In this document: positions 26,373 through 34,802 of the stretch, piece after piece
Layout: each line of letters begins with the position of its first letter
Numbering within the stretch: the first letter of the stretch is position 1
Source: Streptomyces griseoviridis
Lineage (GTDB): Bacteria > Actinomycetota > Actinomycetes > Streptomycetales > Streptomycetaceae
Reading direction: 5' to 3'
Length of the DNA: 64,000 nucleotides
NCBI RefSeq assembly: GCF_005222485.1
Contig: NZ_CP029078.1
Location: 6,697,501-6,761,500, forward strand
Made by a program: the position numbers and the translations under genes
The notes under the pieces: generated by a model
Seen by the model: the letters and a program-made list of their open reading frames with translations, nothing else
Told to the model about the DNA's origin: nothing
Database searches by the model: none

Positions 26373-27401
26373 TTACGCGGCGCCGAGGCTGCAGAAGCCG
26401 GCGAGGACGCTCGGGGACAGGCCGCTCGTGAACCCCGAGCGGGGCATGCGGCGCACGATGGCCTGCCAGAGTTCGGGCGCAAGGAGGGAGGGAGGCCGCT
26501 CCACCGCGGCCCGGAGATCGAGCACGGCCGTCTTGCCGGCGTCTTCGAGGACGAACTGCTGGTCGCTGCCGTAGTTTTCGTCCGTGTCGCCGCGGTACCT
26601 CTTAAGTTCGAGGGGCAGGCCGCATACGGGGTCCAGCAGGGCCGCCACGACGTTGTGCGGTCCCGGCCCCTGTGCCCGGGCGTGGGAGGACTGCAGGACC
26701 AGGCGTGCCATACCGAAGGCCGCAGAGTGGTGTCCGTCGGCCATGAATGTGTTCGCGACGGTGTGCAGGAGCGCAGCCCGCCGGAGTAGGCCGCTGCCCA
26801 GCCAAGCTCCACGCCGCTTCACCTGCACGTACTGGTCATCGGGGTTCTCCCACCGAGCGTGGTGTTCCCGCTCTTCCGCGGTCCAGGCGCGCGGCGAGGA
26901 ACGCCAGCACAGGTGCATGCTGTCCGCGTCGACCCAGTTGGAGAGTGCTCGTTCTTCGGCGCTTCGCCAGAGAGTGGACGGCAGCCCGGTCAGCCGCAGG
27001 CGGGCGGACTCGCCCAGAACCTGCAGTTCGATCGCGGTTTGATGCCGTCGGGTGATGCGAAGGCCGGGTACGCCATGCACCTCGTTGTGGGCAGGGACAT
27101 AGGAGGGCAAGAGGTTGAAGAGGATTTCAGCCGCTCGTTCTTCACTCTCGATGCCGAGCCCGATGACGTCGGGCCGGGGCTGGACCGCGCTGATTCCCAG
27201 GGGGAAGCGGGTGTAGAGGTTGCGGAACTCCAGGAGCCCGACCAGGACGCGGGCTTCGAGGAACTGCTGGGCTGGCGAGGCGGTCTCTGGAATGGCGGTC
27301 TGGCTGTTCTGCAGGCCATCGACTGCCCGACGGGCCTGCTGGACGCTTTCGCCCGTGTAGAGCCGTCGGAGCAGGGAAACGTCTTGGTGCTGTGCGCGCA
27401 T
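26373..27401 (-). CDS. Unknown protein, member B of the three-gene family
   Basis: A 342-aa protein aligned with members A and C. Landmarks are LYTGESVQQARRAVDGLQ, QFLEARVLVGLLEFRN, RFPLGISAVQPRPDVIGLG, LLPSYVPAHNEVHGVPGLR and RLTGLPSTLW in the first domain. WLGSGLLRRAALLHTVANTF and LLDPVCGLPLELK lie in the second. ATG at 27401 is preceded by GGAG at good spacing. There is no membrane segment or known catalytic motif. It ends about 13 bases before a strong terminator. The adjacency to the defence island makes a defence role worth testing, without direct evidence. Confidence 0.7.
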   Translation of the reverse strand: MRAQHQDVSLLRRLYTGESVQQARRAVDGLQNSQTAIPETASPAQQFLEARVLVGLLEFRNLYTRFPLGISAVQPRPDVIGLGIESEERAAEILFNLLPSYVPAHNEVHGVPGLRITRRHQTAIELQVLGESARLRLTGLPSTLWRSAEERALSNWVDADSMHLCWRSSPRAWTAEEREHHARWENPDDQYVQVKRRGAWLGSGLLRRAALLHTVANTFMADGHHSAAFGMARLVLQSSHARAQGPGPHNVVAALLDPVCGLPLELKRYRGDTDENYGSDQQFVLEDAGKTAVLDLRAAVERPPSLLAPELWQAIVRRMPRSGFTSGLSPSVLAGFCSLGAA

Positions 27402-27870
27402 GGGTCTCCAGCACGTCTCGGCCCAGGACGTACGGAATCGAGATCCGGTGGGATGCGTGTAATTCGTTGGATGACCGGTTCACCCGAGCGTGGAGGAACA
27501 GGGCCGAAAGGGTCTCCGGGGAGCGGTGGTCACGCCGCAGACGCACCGTAGATCGCGTGTCGGCCCAGGGTAGGCAACCCGGCGGACTTCCGACCTCACA
27601 GCCACCCGAAAGGGGGAAGAAACCCCTGGGTCGACACACTCTGGCGTTGCCACCATGTGAGCGCCTCAACCGCCCGGGTGTCCCAGGGGCGTTGGTGAAC
27701 TGCCGGTCCGTCGGGGCGTGTGCGAGGTCTGCAGGTACATAGACTGCGCCCTCGATCACGCTGCCGCTGGCCGTCAGATGAATGTGGTGGGTGGGATTGT
27801 TGCGCCGCGAGGTTCAGTGGACGGAGTCGCACGTCACGCTCGCGACGCAAGAGGCGAGGGCGACCTGGGC
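27402..27870. other. 469-bp gap with a coding-like remnant on the minus strand
   Basis: No intact gene is called. On the minus strand from about 27800, after an in-frame stop, a frame reads NNPTHHIHLTASGSVIEGAV YVPADLAHAPTDRQ with coding-like third positions. It lacks a good start (only GTG at 27759) and then loses protein character, so it looks like a small decayed gene. The promoter of the 27401 gene must also lie here. Confidence 0.4.
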
Positions 27871-29769
27871 CTAACTCCAGGGATCCGCCGACGGGATCAA
27901 GCACGGTTCAACCGCCCGCAGGGCGAGATGAATCGGCGTGCACGCCTTTACGTACGCCGCCCGGGAGGCGTCGTCGACTGCGTCCAGCACGGTGGGAGAC
28001 GGGTCTCCTAGGGCAACGTGAGGAGCTTCGGGCAGGCGGGTTAGAACCGGGATCCCGAACCGCGCGAGCTCTGCATCCACCTGCGCGGTGAAGTTCGGTG
28101 ACGGGGTGCTGCCGGCGCTGGGGGAGGACTGGCGCAGGACGAGGCCGGACATGGGGACACGGTCCAGGGGAATCCCGGTGAGGTGTTGCTGGCGCCAGGC
28201 CATGGCCGATGCGGCCGGGGTGACGGCCACTTCATGGTGCTCAGCGACGCCGTTGCGTGCCTGCGCAGTAACGAAGCTCTCGGGGTATCCGGAGGAATCG
28301 ACCACGATGAAGTGGCTGTCCACTGATCGTTCGATGTAGGGGCCCATACCGAGGTTGTCGTTGCAGTCCACAAAGATGGTCCAGTCGAAATGGGCGCGTG
28401 CCTGCTGGAGCAGGGCGCCCACGTCCGCACGGGAACCGCACACGGTGTGGGTGAAGAGCGCGCCGCCGCCGGGAACCAGCCTGCCTCTGCGCCAGGGCAG
28501 GGACGGAACAAAGGTCGGGCGGTCCGGGATGGACCATCCGAACACGTCATGTTCGTACAGGCGGCGCACCTCACGGTCGGCGTCGAATGAGTGGGTCACG
28601 ACGAGGACCGCGCAGCCGTCCAAGGCCCACGCCGCACCGATTTTCATGGCCATACCCGTCAGTTCCCACTGGCTTCTGCTGAGTCGAGGAGCTAGCAGCT
28701 GGGTGGAGCGGCCTTCCGTCGGCTTGTTGTCGTCGGAGCGGGTGCGTTGAGGACAGTGGCGCTCGGCGGGTGAGGTGTGAGGAAGGCCGCCGTGGCTGGG
28801 GAAGGCGGTCTCGTCGAGTGCGGTGAAATGGCGTGGCCGCTGCGGCACTGGCGGTACCGGGGTGCTCGCTGTAACGGTTTCCACCCGCAGGAGGCCGCGC
28901 CAGCCGCTCGTGCGGTCGGCTGGCGCGGTGAACTCCATGACACAGCGGTCGCCATCACAGTGGTGGCCTTCCCCATCGGTGACCAGACCTGGCCCGGCCA
29001 CGGGGTCGCTGAGAATCGCGGCGAGCCGGTCGTCATGGAGGGAGACGCCCTGGTGGACCTCGCGCACGATGTGCCAGTCCAGGCCATGGTCCGCGGATGT
29101 GGCCGACACCTTCAGACCTGCGTGGCCGGACAGCCGGTCCCATAGCCGGATCCGGCGTAGCACGGCGCTGGGCAGCGCGACCGCTGGGCGGTGGTCGTCG
29201 ATGATCGTCCGGGGCTGGGGCTTGCGGCGCCGACCCCCAGTGCGGAGTTTTTCGGGCGGAAGCGCGCCGGGGGCAGCGGTCCACAGGGGTACACGCCGCT
29301 GCGCAGAAAGGGAAGCTTCGTACGTGGAGAGGAGTCCTTCGATATGGTCGGCCCGGTCCAGTGTGGTGAGAGCGATGACGCCTGCGGCAGGGTGACGTGC
29401 GAACGCGATCTCGATGCTGCGGCCGACCGTACGCGCCCACAGCCCGGGAGTGCCGTGAATCGTCCGCTGGCCCCGTTCACGGTAGGGGAGCATCTCCAGG
29501 GCGGGACGCACCAAGTCGGAGTGCTCGAAGCGGATGTCCAGGCGGCTCGATGTGGGAACGACTTCGGCGATCCCGAGTGGGAAGCGGCTGGAGCGCTGCG
29601 GGTTGCCGATGTGCTGCAACAGGACGGATTCCAGAAGCAGTTGGGTATCCGTACCGCTCGGAATGAGCGACCTCCAGCTCCGCATTTCCTTGACGCGCAG
29701 CCGTACGGCACGCAGTGATTCTCCCGTCAGCTGCTGCCTGGCGGCGGCGACTTGCTCCTCGATCAACAT
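27871..29769 (-). CDS. Member C of the three-gene family with a fused ParA-like C-terminal domain
   Basis: A 632-aa protein. The first ~330 residues follow members A and B: LTGESLRAVRLRVKEM, LLLESVLLQHI, RFPLGIAEV, IHGTPGLWAR, then LPSAVLRRIRLWDRLSG and LSDPVAGPGL. The rest resembles a ParA/MinD-type fold: DGCAVLVVTHSFDADREV like the strand after the P-loop, FDWTIFVDCNDNLG like the Walker-B strand, and DSHFIVVDSSGYPE like the next strand. No GKGGxGKT P-loop is visible; the expected place reads RSQWELTGMAMK. AAGGAG supports ATG at 29769 (or 29772). Function unknown. Confidence 0.65.
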   Translation of the reverse strand: MLIEEQVAAARQQLTGESLRAVRLRVKEMRSWRSLIPSGTDTQLLLESVLLQHIGNPQRSSRFPLGIAEVVPTSSRLDIRFEHSDLVRPALEMLPYRERGQRTIHGTPGLWARTVGRSIEIAFARHPAAGVIALTTLDRADHIEGLLSTYEASLSAQRRVPLWTAAPGALPPEKLRTGGRRRKPQPRTIIDDHRPAVALPSAVLRRIRLWDRLSGHAGLKVSATSADHGLDWHIVREVHQGVSLHDDRLAAILSDPVAGPGLVTDGEGHHCDGDRCVMEFTAPADRTSGWRGLLRVETVTASTPVPPVPQRPRHFTALDETAFPSHGGLPHTSPAERHCPQRTRSDDNKPTEGRSTQLLAPRLSRSQWELTGMAMKIGAAWALDGCAVLVVTHSFDADREVRRLYEHDVFGWSIPDRPTFVPSLPWRRGRLVPGGGALFTHTVCGSRADVGALLQQARAHFDWTIFVDCNDNLGMGPYIERSVDSHFIVVDSSGYPESFVTAQARNGVAEHHEVAVTPAASAMAWRQQHLTGIPLDRVPMSGLVLRQSSPSAGSTPSPNFTAQVDAELARFGIPVLTRLPEAPHVALGDPSPTVLDAVDDASRAAYVKACTPIHLALRAVEPCLIPSADPWS

Positions 29770-30019
29770 CATGCTCCTTCTGGTACGTGCCCCGACCTGG
29801 CACAGAAGGCTCATGAAAGCGTTCGATGAAGTGGTTGATTTTTAGATCGTTGGAGAGGGTTGTCCGGCAGTGCCAGGGTCGGTTCAACGGCACTCGGAGC
29901 TGGCCGCGTCCAGGGGCCAGGTAGTCCCACTCCAGCTCATGTGGGGCCTCGGTGTCAAACACCGCGAGCGCAGCCGGAGCGTCGTCACTCCATCGGGGGA
30001 AGGGGGCCCGAGGGCGGGG
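29770..30019. other. Intergenic region with coding-like stretch
   Basis: The minus strand from GTG at 29962 reads VFDTEAPHELEWDYLAPGRG and QLRVPLNR with coding-like codon use, but degenerates into an AT-richer stretch (ATCTAAAAATCAAC near 29840) that better suits a promoter for the 29769 gene. Either a small remnant or a leader; no gene is called. Confidence 0.35.
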
Positions 30020-31141
30020 TCATCGGTGGGCCCGTGAGGCAGGCAGCGCGGGCTGGAGCGGCGGACTGGTCGCCCGGGGCGGTTGCCCGGCGCGTGCCGA
30101 CGGCCTGCCTACAGGTGCCGGTGCCGTTGTGGTGGCACGGTTCCAGCGGGTGCGCAGGGCGTTGAGGTCGGCCAGGGCGCGACGGCTGCCGGTGATGAGC
30201 TGGTGGGGGGTGTTGGCGGGGTCGTCGGTGTAGGCGGTGATCCGTGCCGCGACTGTCTGGGCGCGGGCGAGGAGGGCGCGTTTGACGATCTTCTCGCCCC
30301 AGTACTCGGGGGAGCCGGCGGGCGTGGAAACCAGGGCCATCACGTCCTTGGGGGAGAGGGAGCCGGTGAGAAGACCGCGGTGCTGGGCCTCACCGAGGAC
30401 GGTGACCGGATCGACCATGTCACCGCGGTGGACCAGCGCCGTGATGGACCGCCACAGCGCGGCGTGCAGCGGCAGCAGGAAGTCCGCCTCGGCCAGCCAC
30501 CGCATCTGCCGGGCCTCCGCCGGATAGGCGGTGGCGGTCGCCAGGAGGAGGCGTTCTTCGTTGAGGTCCTCCTCGCCAGCCTGCCGTGGGAACTCGGAGG
30601 GGAGTGCTGTGCGGGGGAAGGAGCCGGGGTGCGGGGCGAACTGTTCGGTGAGGGCGTCCAGGACGCGGCCGATATCGTCGGCCAGGCCGAGAGTCGAGGC
30701 GGCCGGGTTGGGCAGGCCCGGGTCGGTGGCGGTGGACGCGAGGCGCTCGGCGTGCCCGCGCAGGACCCGGCGGGCGTTGTCTTCGCGGATCATCCTGGCG
30801 TACGCCGCCGCGTGCTTCGGCTGCGGGCAGAACTGAATGAGGGCGTGAATGTAGGAGGCGCTCAGGCCGGGAGCGTGCGGACGCGCCTGGTCCAGCACGG
30901 CGTTGAGCCAGGCGGTGTCCTTTGCGTGGTCGTCGGGGTCGGGCGCCGGCAGCACGCGGATCGCGGTGAACAGCGCGGCATGGGTGTGGTTGTCGAAGTG
31001 GTGGGCGATCAGCGGCTCGGTGTCCGCCAGACGTACAGGTTCGAGGAGGAGGGCGCCGAGCAGGGCCTGCTCGGCATAGTGGACCGGCCTCGGCGCCGGC
31101 GCGAGGTCGCTGTCCTCGTCGGGTTCTGGGGTGTGGGTCAT
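30020..31141 (-). CDS. DnaB N-terminal-domain protein without a helicase domain
   Basis: A 373-aa protein with two copies of the helical DnaB-N fold: AEQALLGALLLEP...LFTAIRVLPA near residues 23-60, and NEERLLLATATAYPAEARQM...LWRSITALVHRGD near 195-240. No Walker A or RecA-like ATPase core follows. Such proteins occur on actinomycete plasmids and integrative elements and may bind the host replicative helicase or primase. The ATG overlaps the stop of the DNA methyltransferase gene. The last ~45 residues are an Ala/Pro-rich tail ending LPASRAHR, a feature shared by many proteins of this region. Confidence 0.75.
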   Translation of the reverse strand: MTHTPEPDEDSDLAPAPRPVHYAEQALLGALLLEPVRLADTEPLIAHHFDNHTHAALFTAIRVLPAPDPDDHAKDTAWLNAVLDQARPHAPGLSASYIHALIQFCPQPKHAAAYARMIREDNARRVLRGHAERLASTATDPGLPNPAASTLGLADDIGRVLDALTEQFAPHPGSFPRTALPSEFPRQAGEEDLNEERLLLATATAYPAEARQMRWLAEADFLLPLHAALWRSITALVHRGDMVDPVTVLGEAQHRGLLTGSLSPKDVMALVSTPAGSPEYWGEKIVKRALLARAQTVAARITAYTDDPANTPHQLITGSRRALADLNALRTRWNRATTTAPAPVGRPSARAGQPPRATSPPLQPALPASRAHR

Positions 31142-32421
31142 CAGGCGGCGAGGGTGAAGTCGTCGGGGTTGAAGGGCTTGTTGAGGTTCGGGGCGAGCAG
31201 GTGTGCTGCCAAGCGCGGGGGGACAGCGTTGCCGATCTGCGAGAACGTTTGACCTTTGTTGCCCTGCCACGGATAGTCGGCGGGGAAGCTTTGCAGCACG
31301 CCCGCTTCCTGTGCGGTGATCTTGATCGGGGCTGGCACCCATCGGTGCTCGCCGTCCGGCACGCCGGAGGTGGTGTCGGCGACCCAGGTGCACTCGTTGG
31401 CCCGGTGGCCGAAGAACAGCGTGCCGGCAGGCTCGTCGGCACGGCGCACGGTCGCGTTGGACTGGTTGTTGCTGCGCAGTGACCATGACCAGCGATGCGC
31501 CTCGGCGGTGAACGTGGGGGCCGGTGCGTCTGCGGGGCGGTTCTCGCGGGCACCGTGCCGGGCAGCCCAGCCGGAGCCCTCCCGGCGGGAGGCCAGGACG
31601 ATCTCGGAGTCGGGGTGAGGTGTCCAGGCGCCGCGGTCGCGGGCGTCGGTTAGGGTCTTACGAGAACCGGAGGGGAAGGGTTCCGGGCCGCCTCCAGGTC
31701 CGCCGCCGGCGCACACGGTGGGCACGGGCCGGTCAGTGGCGCCCCAGCCCAGAGCCTCAGCCATGGACACCCACCGGTCACGGCCCGGTCCGAACAGCGA
31801 CTCCGGCTCGGCGGCCGTCGCGTGGGTGGGCGGCGGGGGCTGGGCGGTGCGTACGCGGGAGGCGAGCAAGATCGCTCGCCTCCGGGTCTGCGGGACGCCG
31901 TAGTCGGCGGCATTTAGGATGCCAGTCCAGACGGAGAATCCCCAGGCTCGCAGGATGGCCGCGTACTGCCTCCACAGCGGCAGGACGTCGGGTACCTCCT
32001 CCATGACCACCCACTCGGGCTCGCCCACCAGGTTCAGGGCGTGCAGATAGCGCATGGGTTCGGCCGCGAGGAGAGACCGTTCGTCCGCGCACGCGCCGAG
32101 CAGCTGCTCACGGGTGTCGCGTCCGGCGGCGAGGTCGGCGACGGCCTGGTGGACGAGCGGCTGGTCGACCAGACCAAGGCGCTTGCCCGCCATGCTCCAT
32201 GCCTGACAGGGAGGGGAGGCGATCAGCCCGAGGATCCGGCCGGAGAAGATCCACGCCGGATAGCGGGCGACATCGGTCCGGATCGTCAACTGACCAGCTC
32301 GGGCACGGGTTTTGCAGGCCCACTCGTCCCACTCAAGGCCGATGTCTCGCGCGCCGAGGACGGTGAGCGCGTGGCTCCAGCCGCCGGGCCCGGCGAACAG
32401 GTCGAGGATGATCCGCCTCAA
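31141..32421 (-). CDS. DNA (cytosine-5) methyltransferase
   Basis: A 426-aa C5-cytosine methyltransferase with motif I DLFAGPGGWS (7-16), motif IV SPPCQAWS (catalytic Cys72), a motif VI variant MEEVPDVLP in place of ENV, motif VIII QTRRRAILL and motif X FSQIGNAVPP. The target-recognition region between VIII and X is unusually Gly/Pro-rich. No cognate endonuclease gene adjoins it, so it is an orphan methylase, perhaps protecting the element from host restriction. Both ends overlap neighbours (ATGA with the small gene before it, TGATG with the DnaB-N gene after), placing it inside a six-gene operon. Confidence 0.88.
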   Translation of the reverse strand: MRRIILDLFAGPGGWSHALTVLGARDIGLEWDEWACKTRARAGQLTIRTDVARYPAWIFSGRILGLIASPPCQAWSMAGKRLGLVDQPLVHQAVADLAAGRDTREQLLGACADERSLLAAEPMRYLHALNLVGEPEWVVMEEVPDVLPLWRQYAAILRAWGFSVWTGILNAADYGVPQTRRRAILLASRVRTAQPPPPTHATAAEPESLFGPGRDRWVSMAEALGWGATDRPVPTVCAGGGPGGGPEPFPSGSRKTLTDARDRGAWTPHPDSEIVLASRREGSGWAARHGARENRPADAPAPTFTAEAHRWSWSLRSNNQSNATVRRADEPAGTLFFGHRANECTWVADTTSGVPDGEHRWVPAPIKITAQEAGVLQSFPADYPWQGNKGQTFSQIGNAVPPRLAAHLLAPNLNKPFNPDDFTLAA

Positions 32422-32624
32422 GAAGCCAGCCCGAAGTCGTCCTGCACCAGATCGACTTCACCCCGGCAGGCCCAGGGAGAACAGCTGTCGACCACGCCGA
32501 ACTCCATCTCCTCGACCGCGAGGGCCCGGTTGCCGCTGTGCAGCAGGCCGGAGAATGCGTCGTGGTGGTGGGTGTATGCGGTGCCGAGGGCCAGCAGGCG
32601 TTCAGTCGCGCCGTAAGACGTCAC
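32418..32624 (-). CDS. Small unknown protein, 68 aa, N-terminal mini-paralogue of the 33499 gene product
   Basis: The start ATG overlaps the stop of the 32621 gene and its stop overlaps the methyltransferase start, so translational coupling supports it. The sequence ERLLALGTAYTHHHDAFSGL resembles ERLLHLADQYTRHNDALDIL at the N-terminus of the protein encoded at 33499, two genes upstream. The second half is acidic (VEEMEFGVVDSCSP) and has no match. It may be a partner or truncated competitor of the longer paralogue. Confidence 0.6.
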   Translation of the reverse strand: MTSYGATERLLALGTAYTHHHDAFSGLLHSGNRALAVEEMEFGVVDSCSPWACRGEVDLVQDDFGLAS

Positions 32625-33475
32625 CGGCGTGCTCCCTGCGCCACGGCGGCCTTGGGCGCAGTGGCCGCTGCGGTCGTCAGCGCGGCCCGGTGACGCGGCT
32701 GCGTCAGGGCCCGGTGCCCGTCCTCGGTGACGGTGATCTTCTGGCCGTGGTACAGCGAGGTGCTGGTGTCGGCAGTGACGAGTCCGCGCTTGGCCAGAGC
32801 CCGGTAGGTGGCGATGGAGACGCGGGTGCCGTCGTCGGTGGCGACGCGGGTGACGCCCAGCCCGCGTTGTGAACTCTCATGCAGCCGTCCGCCTTCCAGA
32901 AGGGACTTGAGGGCGTCGTACTGGGCGGCGGTGAGTGCGAGGCCGGTCGTCTGCTGTGCGGATGCCGCCGTGTGATCCTGCCTGGATGCCAGGTCTTCGG
33001 TGATGCCGTGGGCGAGGTAGTGGCACCCAGTCGCGCTCCGGTCGAGCTGGTGGGCGGCATCGTCGAGGTGCCTGGTCATACGCGGAATGGCCTCGGCGTG
33101 CCGTGCAGTGCGCACCGCGTCGTCGTCGGCCACGTAGCCAGAGAACTGCGCGCCCTCGTACGGGTTGGCGAACAGCGCGTTGGCGATGTCGTTGCCGGCG
33201 AGCGAAGAAGCGGACACGACCGAGGCCAGCAGCTCCAGGCCGGCGCGGCTGCCGGCGATGTTGGTATACATGCTGTTATCGAGGGCAGTCAGGCGCAGCA
33301 GGGCGGTGGCCGTGAGGTTCTGTGCCTTGAGCAGGAGCGGGCTGATTCGGTGCAGCGCGTCCGTGCCGGGGGTGTAGGAGACGTCGCGTACGCGTGCGCG
33401 GAGGACTTCGAAGTCTCGGGCCAGTTGACGGAGCTGGCGGACTTGTTCATTCAGGTCGAGCGGGGGCGTGGAGAT
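32621..33475 (-). CDS. Unknown protein with C-terminal winged-helix; probable ATC start
   Basis: A 284-aa protein. The conventional start (ATG at 33271) would cut 68 residues that are clearly coding, beginning STPPLDLNEQVRQLRQLA. Upstream there is no ATG, GTG or TTG in frame; an ATC at 33475 sits seven bases after a good AGGAG. Residues ~195-265 (LTAAQYDALKSLL...SIATYRALAKRGLVTA...ITVTEDGHRAL) look like a winged helix. The same layout occurs in the 33499 product, so the two are distant paralogues. The tail is Ala-rich and ends AVAQGARR. Role unknown; DNA binding is likely. Confidence 0.6.
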   Translation of the reverse strand: MSTPPLDLNEQVRQLRQLARDFEVLRARVRDVSYTPGTDALHRISPLLLKAQNLTATALLRLTALDNSMYTNIAGSRAGLELLASVVSASSLAGNDIANALFANPYEGAQFSGYVADDDAVRTARHAEAIPRMTRHLDDAAHQLDRSATGCHYLAHGITEDLASRQDHTAASAQQTTGLALTAAQYDALKSLLEGGRLHESSQRGLGVTRVATDDGTRVSIATYRALAKRGLVTADTSTSLYHGQKITVTEDGHRALTQPRHRAALTTAAATAPKAAVAQGARR

Positions 33476-33498
33476 GGGATGGCTCCTGGGACGGCGGT

Positions 33499-34263
33499 TC
33501 AGCGGCTTCGGGTGGTTGCCTGCGTGGCGGTGGGGATCGGGCGTGGCGTCGTGCCGGGGGCGGTGCCTGGCCCTGTCGGGGGTAGTCCGATGACGGAGGC
33601 GAGGGCCGTGATGCCTGCTGGTGTGAGGCGCACGCGGTCCTGTGGCGGGCTGCCGATGTAGGCACCGAGAGCGGAGTTCGGGGTCCGTTCGGCAAGGTCC
33701 TTCGACTCCAGGGCCCGCAGCGTGCTCATCAGGACCTTGGGCTCCCGGGAACTCGTGAACTCCCGCCCCAGGGAGCTGCTGGCCACGACATGCCCGCAGG
33801 CGATCTCCGTGAGGGCAGTGTGCTGGGCGGCAGTGAGCCGTTCATCCGGTGCGATGACGGTCGACCAGTGACGTCGCCGTGTCTCTGCGGCGAGAGCTGC
33901 GGCGCAGCTGACCGCGACTTCGGGAGCCAGGGCGGTCAACTCACGAGCGGCCCGGACGCCGTAGTTGGCTGACGCGGTGCTGAGAAAGGCGAGCTGCTTC
34001 AGCCGCAGCACACACTCTGTCAACTCCGTGCTCCCGTAAAGCCGTTCATCGTGGACGGTTTTGACGGCGATGCGGGTGTCGGACGCCAGGCGCAGTGCGG
34101 AGGCGACGTGGGCCTGCGGCTCGGCCTCCGTCGCAGTGCGAAGGAGGATGTCGAGCGCGTCGTTGTGCCGGGTGTATTGATCGGCGAGGTGGAGCAGGCG
34201 CTCGACGGGTGTCGGTGGTGGTGGCACGTCGAACAATAGGGATTCGATGGGCGGCGTGGTCAT
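33499..34263 (-). CDS. Unknown protein with winged-helix C-terminus
   Basis: A 254-aa protein of the same operon. The helical N-terminus (VERLLHLADQYTRHNDALDI) is followed by a winged-helix-like block (LTAAQHTALTEIACG, VLMSTLRALESKDLAERT, VRLTPAGITALASV). The start ATG overlaps the previous stop (ATGA). The last ~30 residues are Pro/Thr/Ala-rich and end ATTRSR. Common as 'hypothetical protein' on actinomycete integrative elements; likely a DNA-binding accessory protein, but nothing proves it. Confidence 0.6.
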   Translation of the reverse strand: MTTPPIESLLFDVPPPPTPVERLLHLADQYTRHNDALDILLRTATEAEPQAHVASALRLASDTRIAVKTVHDERLYGSTELTECVLRLKQLAFLSTASANYGVRAARELTALAPEVAVSCAAALAAETRRRHWSTVIAPDERLTAAQHTALTEIACGHVVASSSLGREFTSSREPKVLMSTLRALESKDLAERTPNSALGAYIGSPPQDRVRLTPAGITALASVIGLPPTGPGTAPGTTPRPIPTATQATTRSR

Positions 34264-34724
34264 GAGCGGCGCAGTACGGTCGGGGCTGGCACGGATACGG
34301 AGGCGGTTGTGCTCGGTGTCGCGGGACGGCTGGGCACACCGAGGCAGACACGGGCCGCTGCCAGGGCCAGACCGGCGTCGTCGAGGTGGACGCGCAGGCG
34401 GCCGTGCTGGTCGATCGCGTCGAGCTGTTTCTGGAGCGTGCCCTGTGCGCCGGGCCGGGAGAGGGTGACGAGCGGGGAGAGGGCCTGGGTGTAGTGGGCG
34501 ATGGCCCGTCCCAGGTGTCCGGTCGTGTGCCCCAGGGCCTCGGCCGGAGGGAGGTCGGCGATGTTCGGAGCGAGCTGGTACTCGGCGTCGGCGGCCATGC
34601 GGGCGGCCAGATGGCAGAGCAGGCCGATGTGCCAGGTGGCGGTGAACAGGCCGCTTCCGTCACCGGTGATGGGGTGGTCGCGTAGGTCGGCGATGACGGC
34701 ATCTACGGCTTCGCGTGGCTCCAT
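34260..34724 (-). CDS. Unknown helical protein, 154 aa, first gene of the methyltransferase operon
   Basis: A small mostly helical protein (WHIGLLCHLAARMAADAEYQ, GHLGRAIAHYTQALSPLVTL) without recognised domains. It starts the run of six coupled genes ending with the DnaB-N gene; its stop overlaps the next start as ATGA. The tail is Pro/Ser/Thr-rich and ends PAPTVLRRS. It starts 78 bases after the coupling-protein gene and may continue the same transcript. Confidence 0.6.
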   Translation of the reverse strand: MEPREAVDAVIADLRDHPITGDGSGLFTATWHIGLLCHLAARMAADAEYQLAPNIADLPPAEALGHTTGHLGRAIAHYTQALSPLVTLSRPGAQGTLQKQLDAIDQHGRLRVHLDDAGLALAAARVCLGVPSRPATPSTTASVSVPAPTVLRRS

Positions 34725-34802
34725 GTCGTCCAGGTCGGTGGGCTCGTAGGTGTGAATGGGTGCCTCCGTGGGCGAGTTGAGTGGGGAGAAGGGGCGCGGG
34801 GA

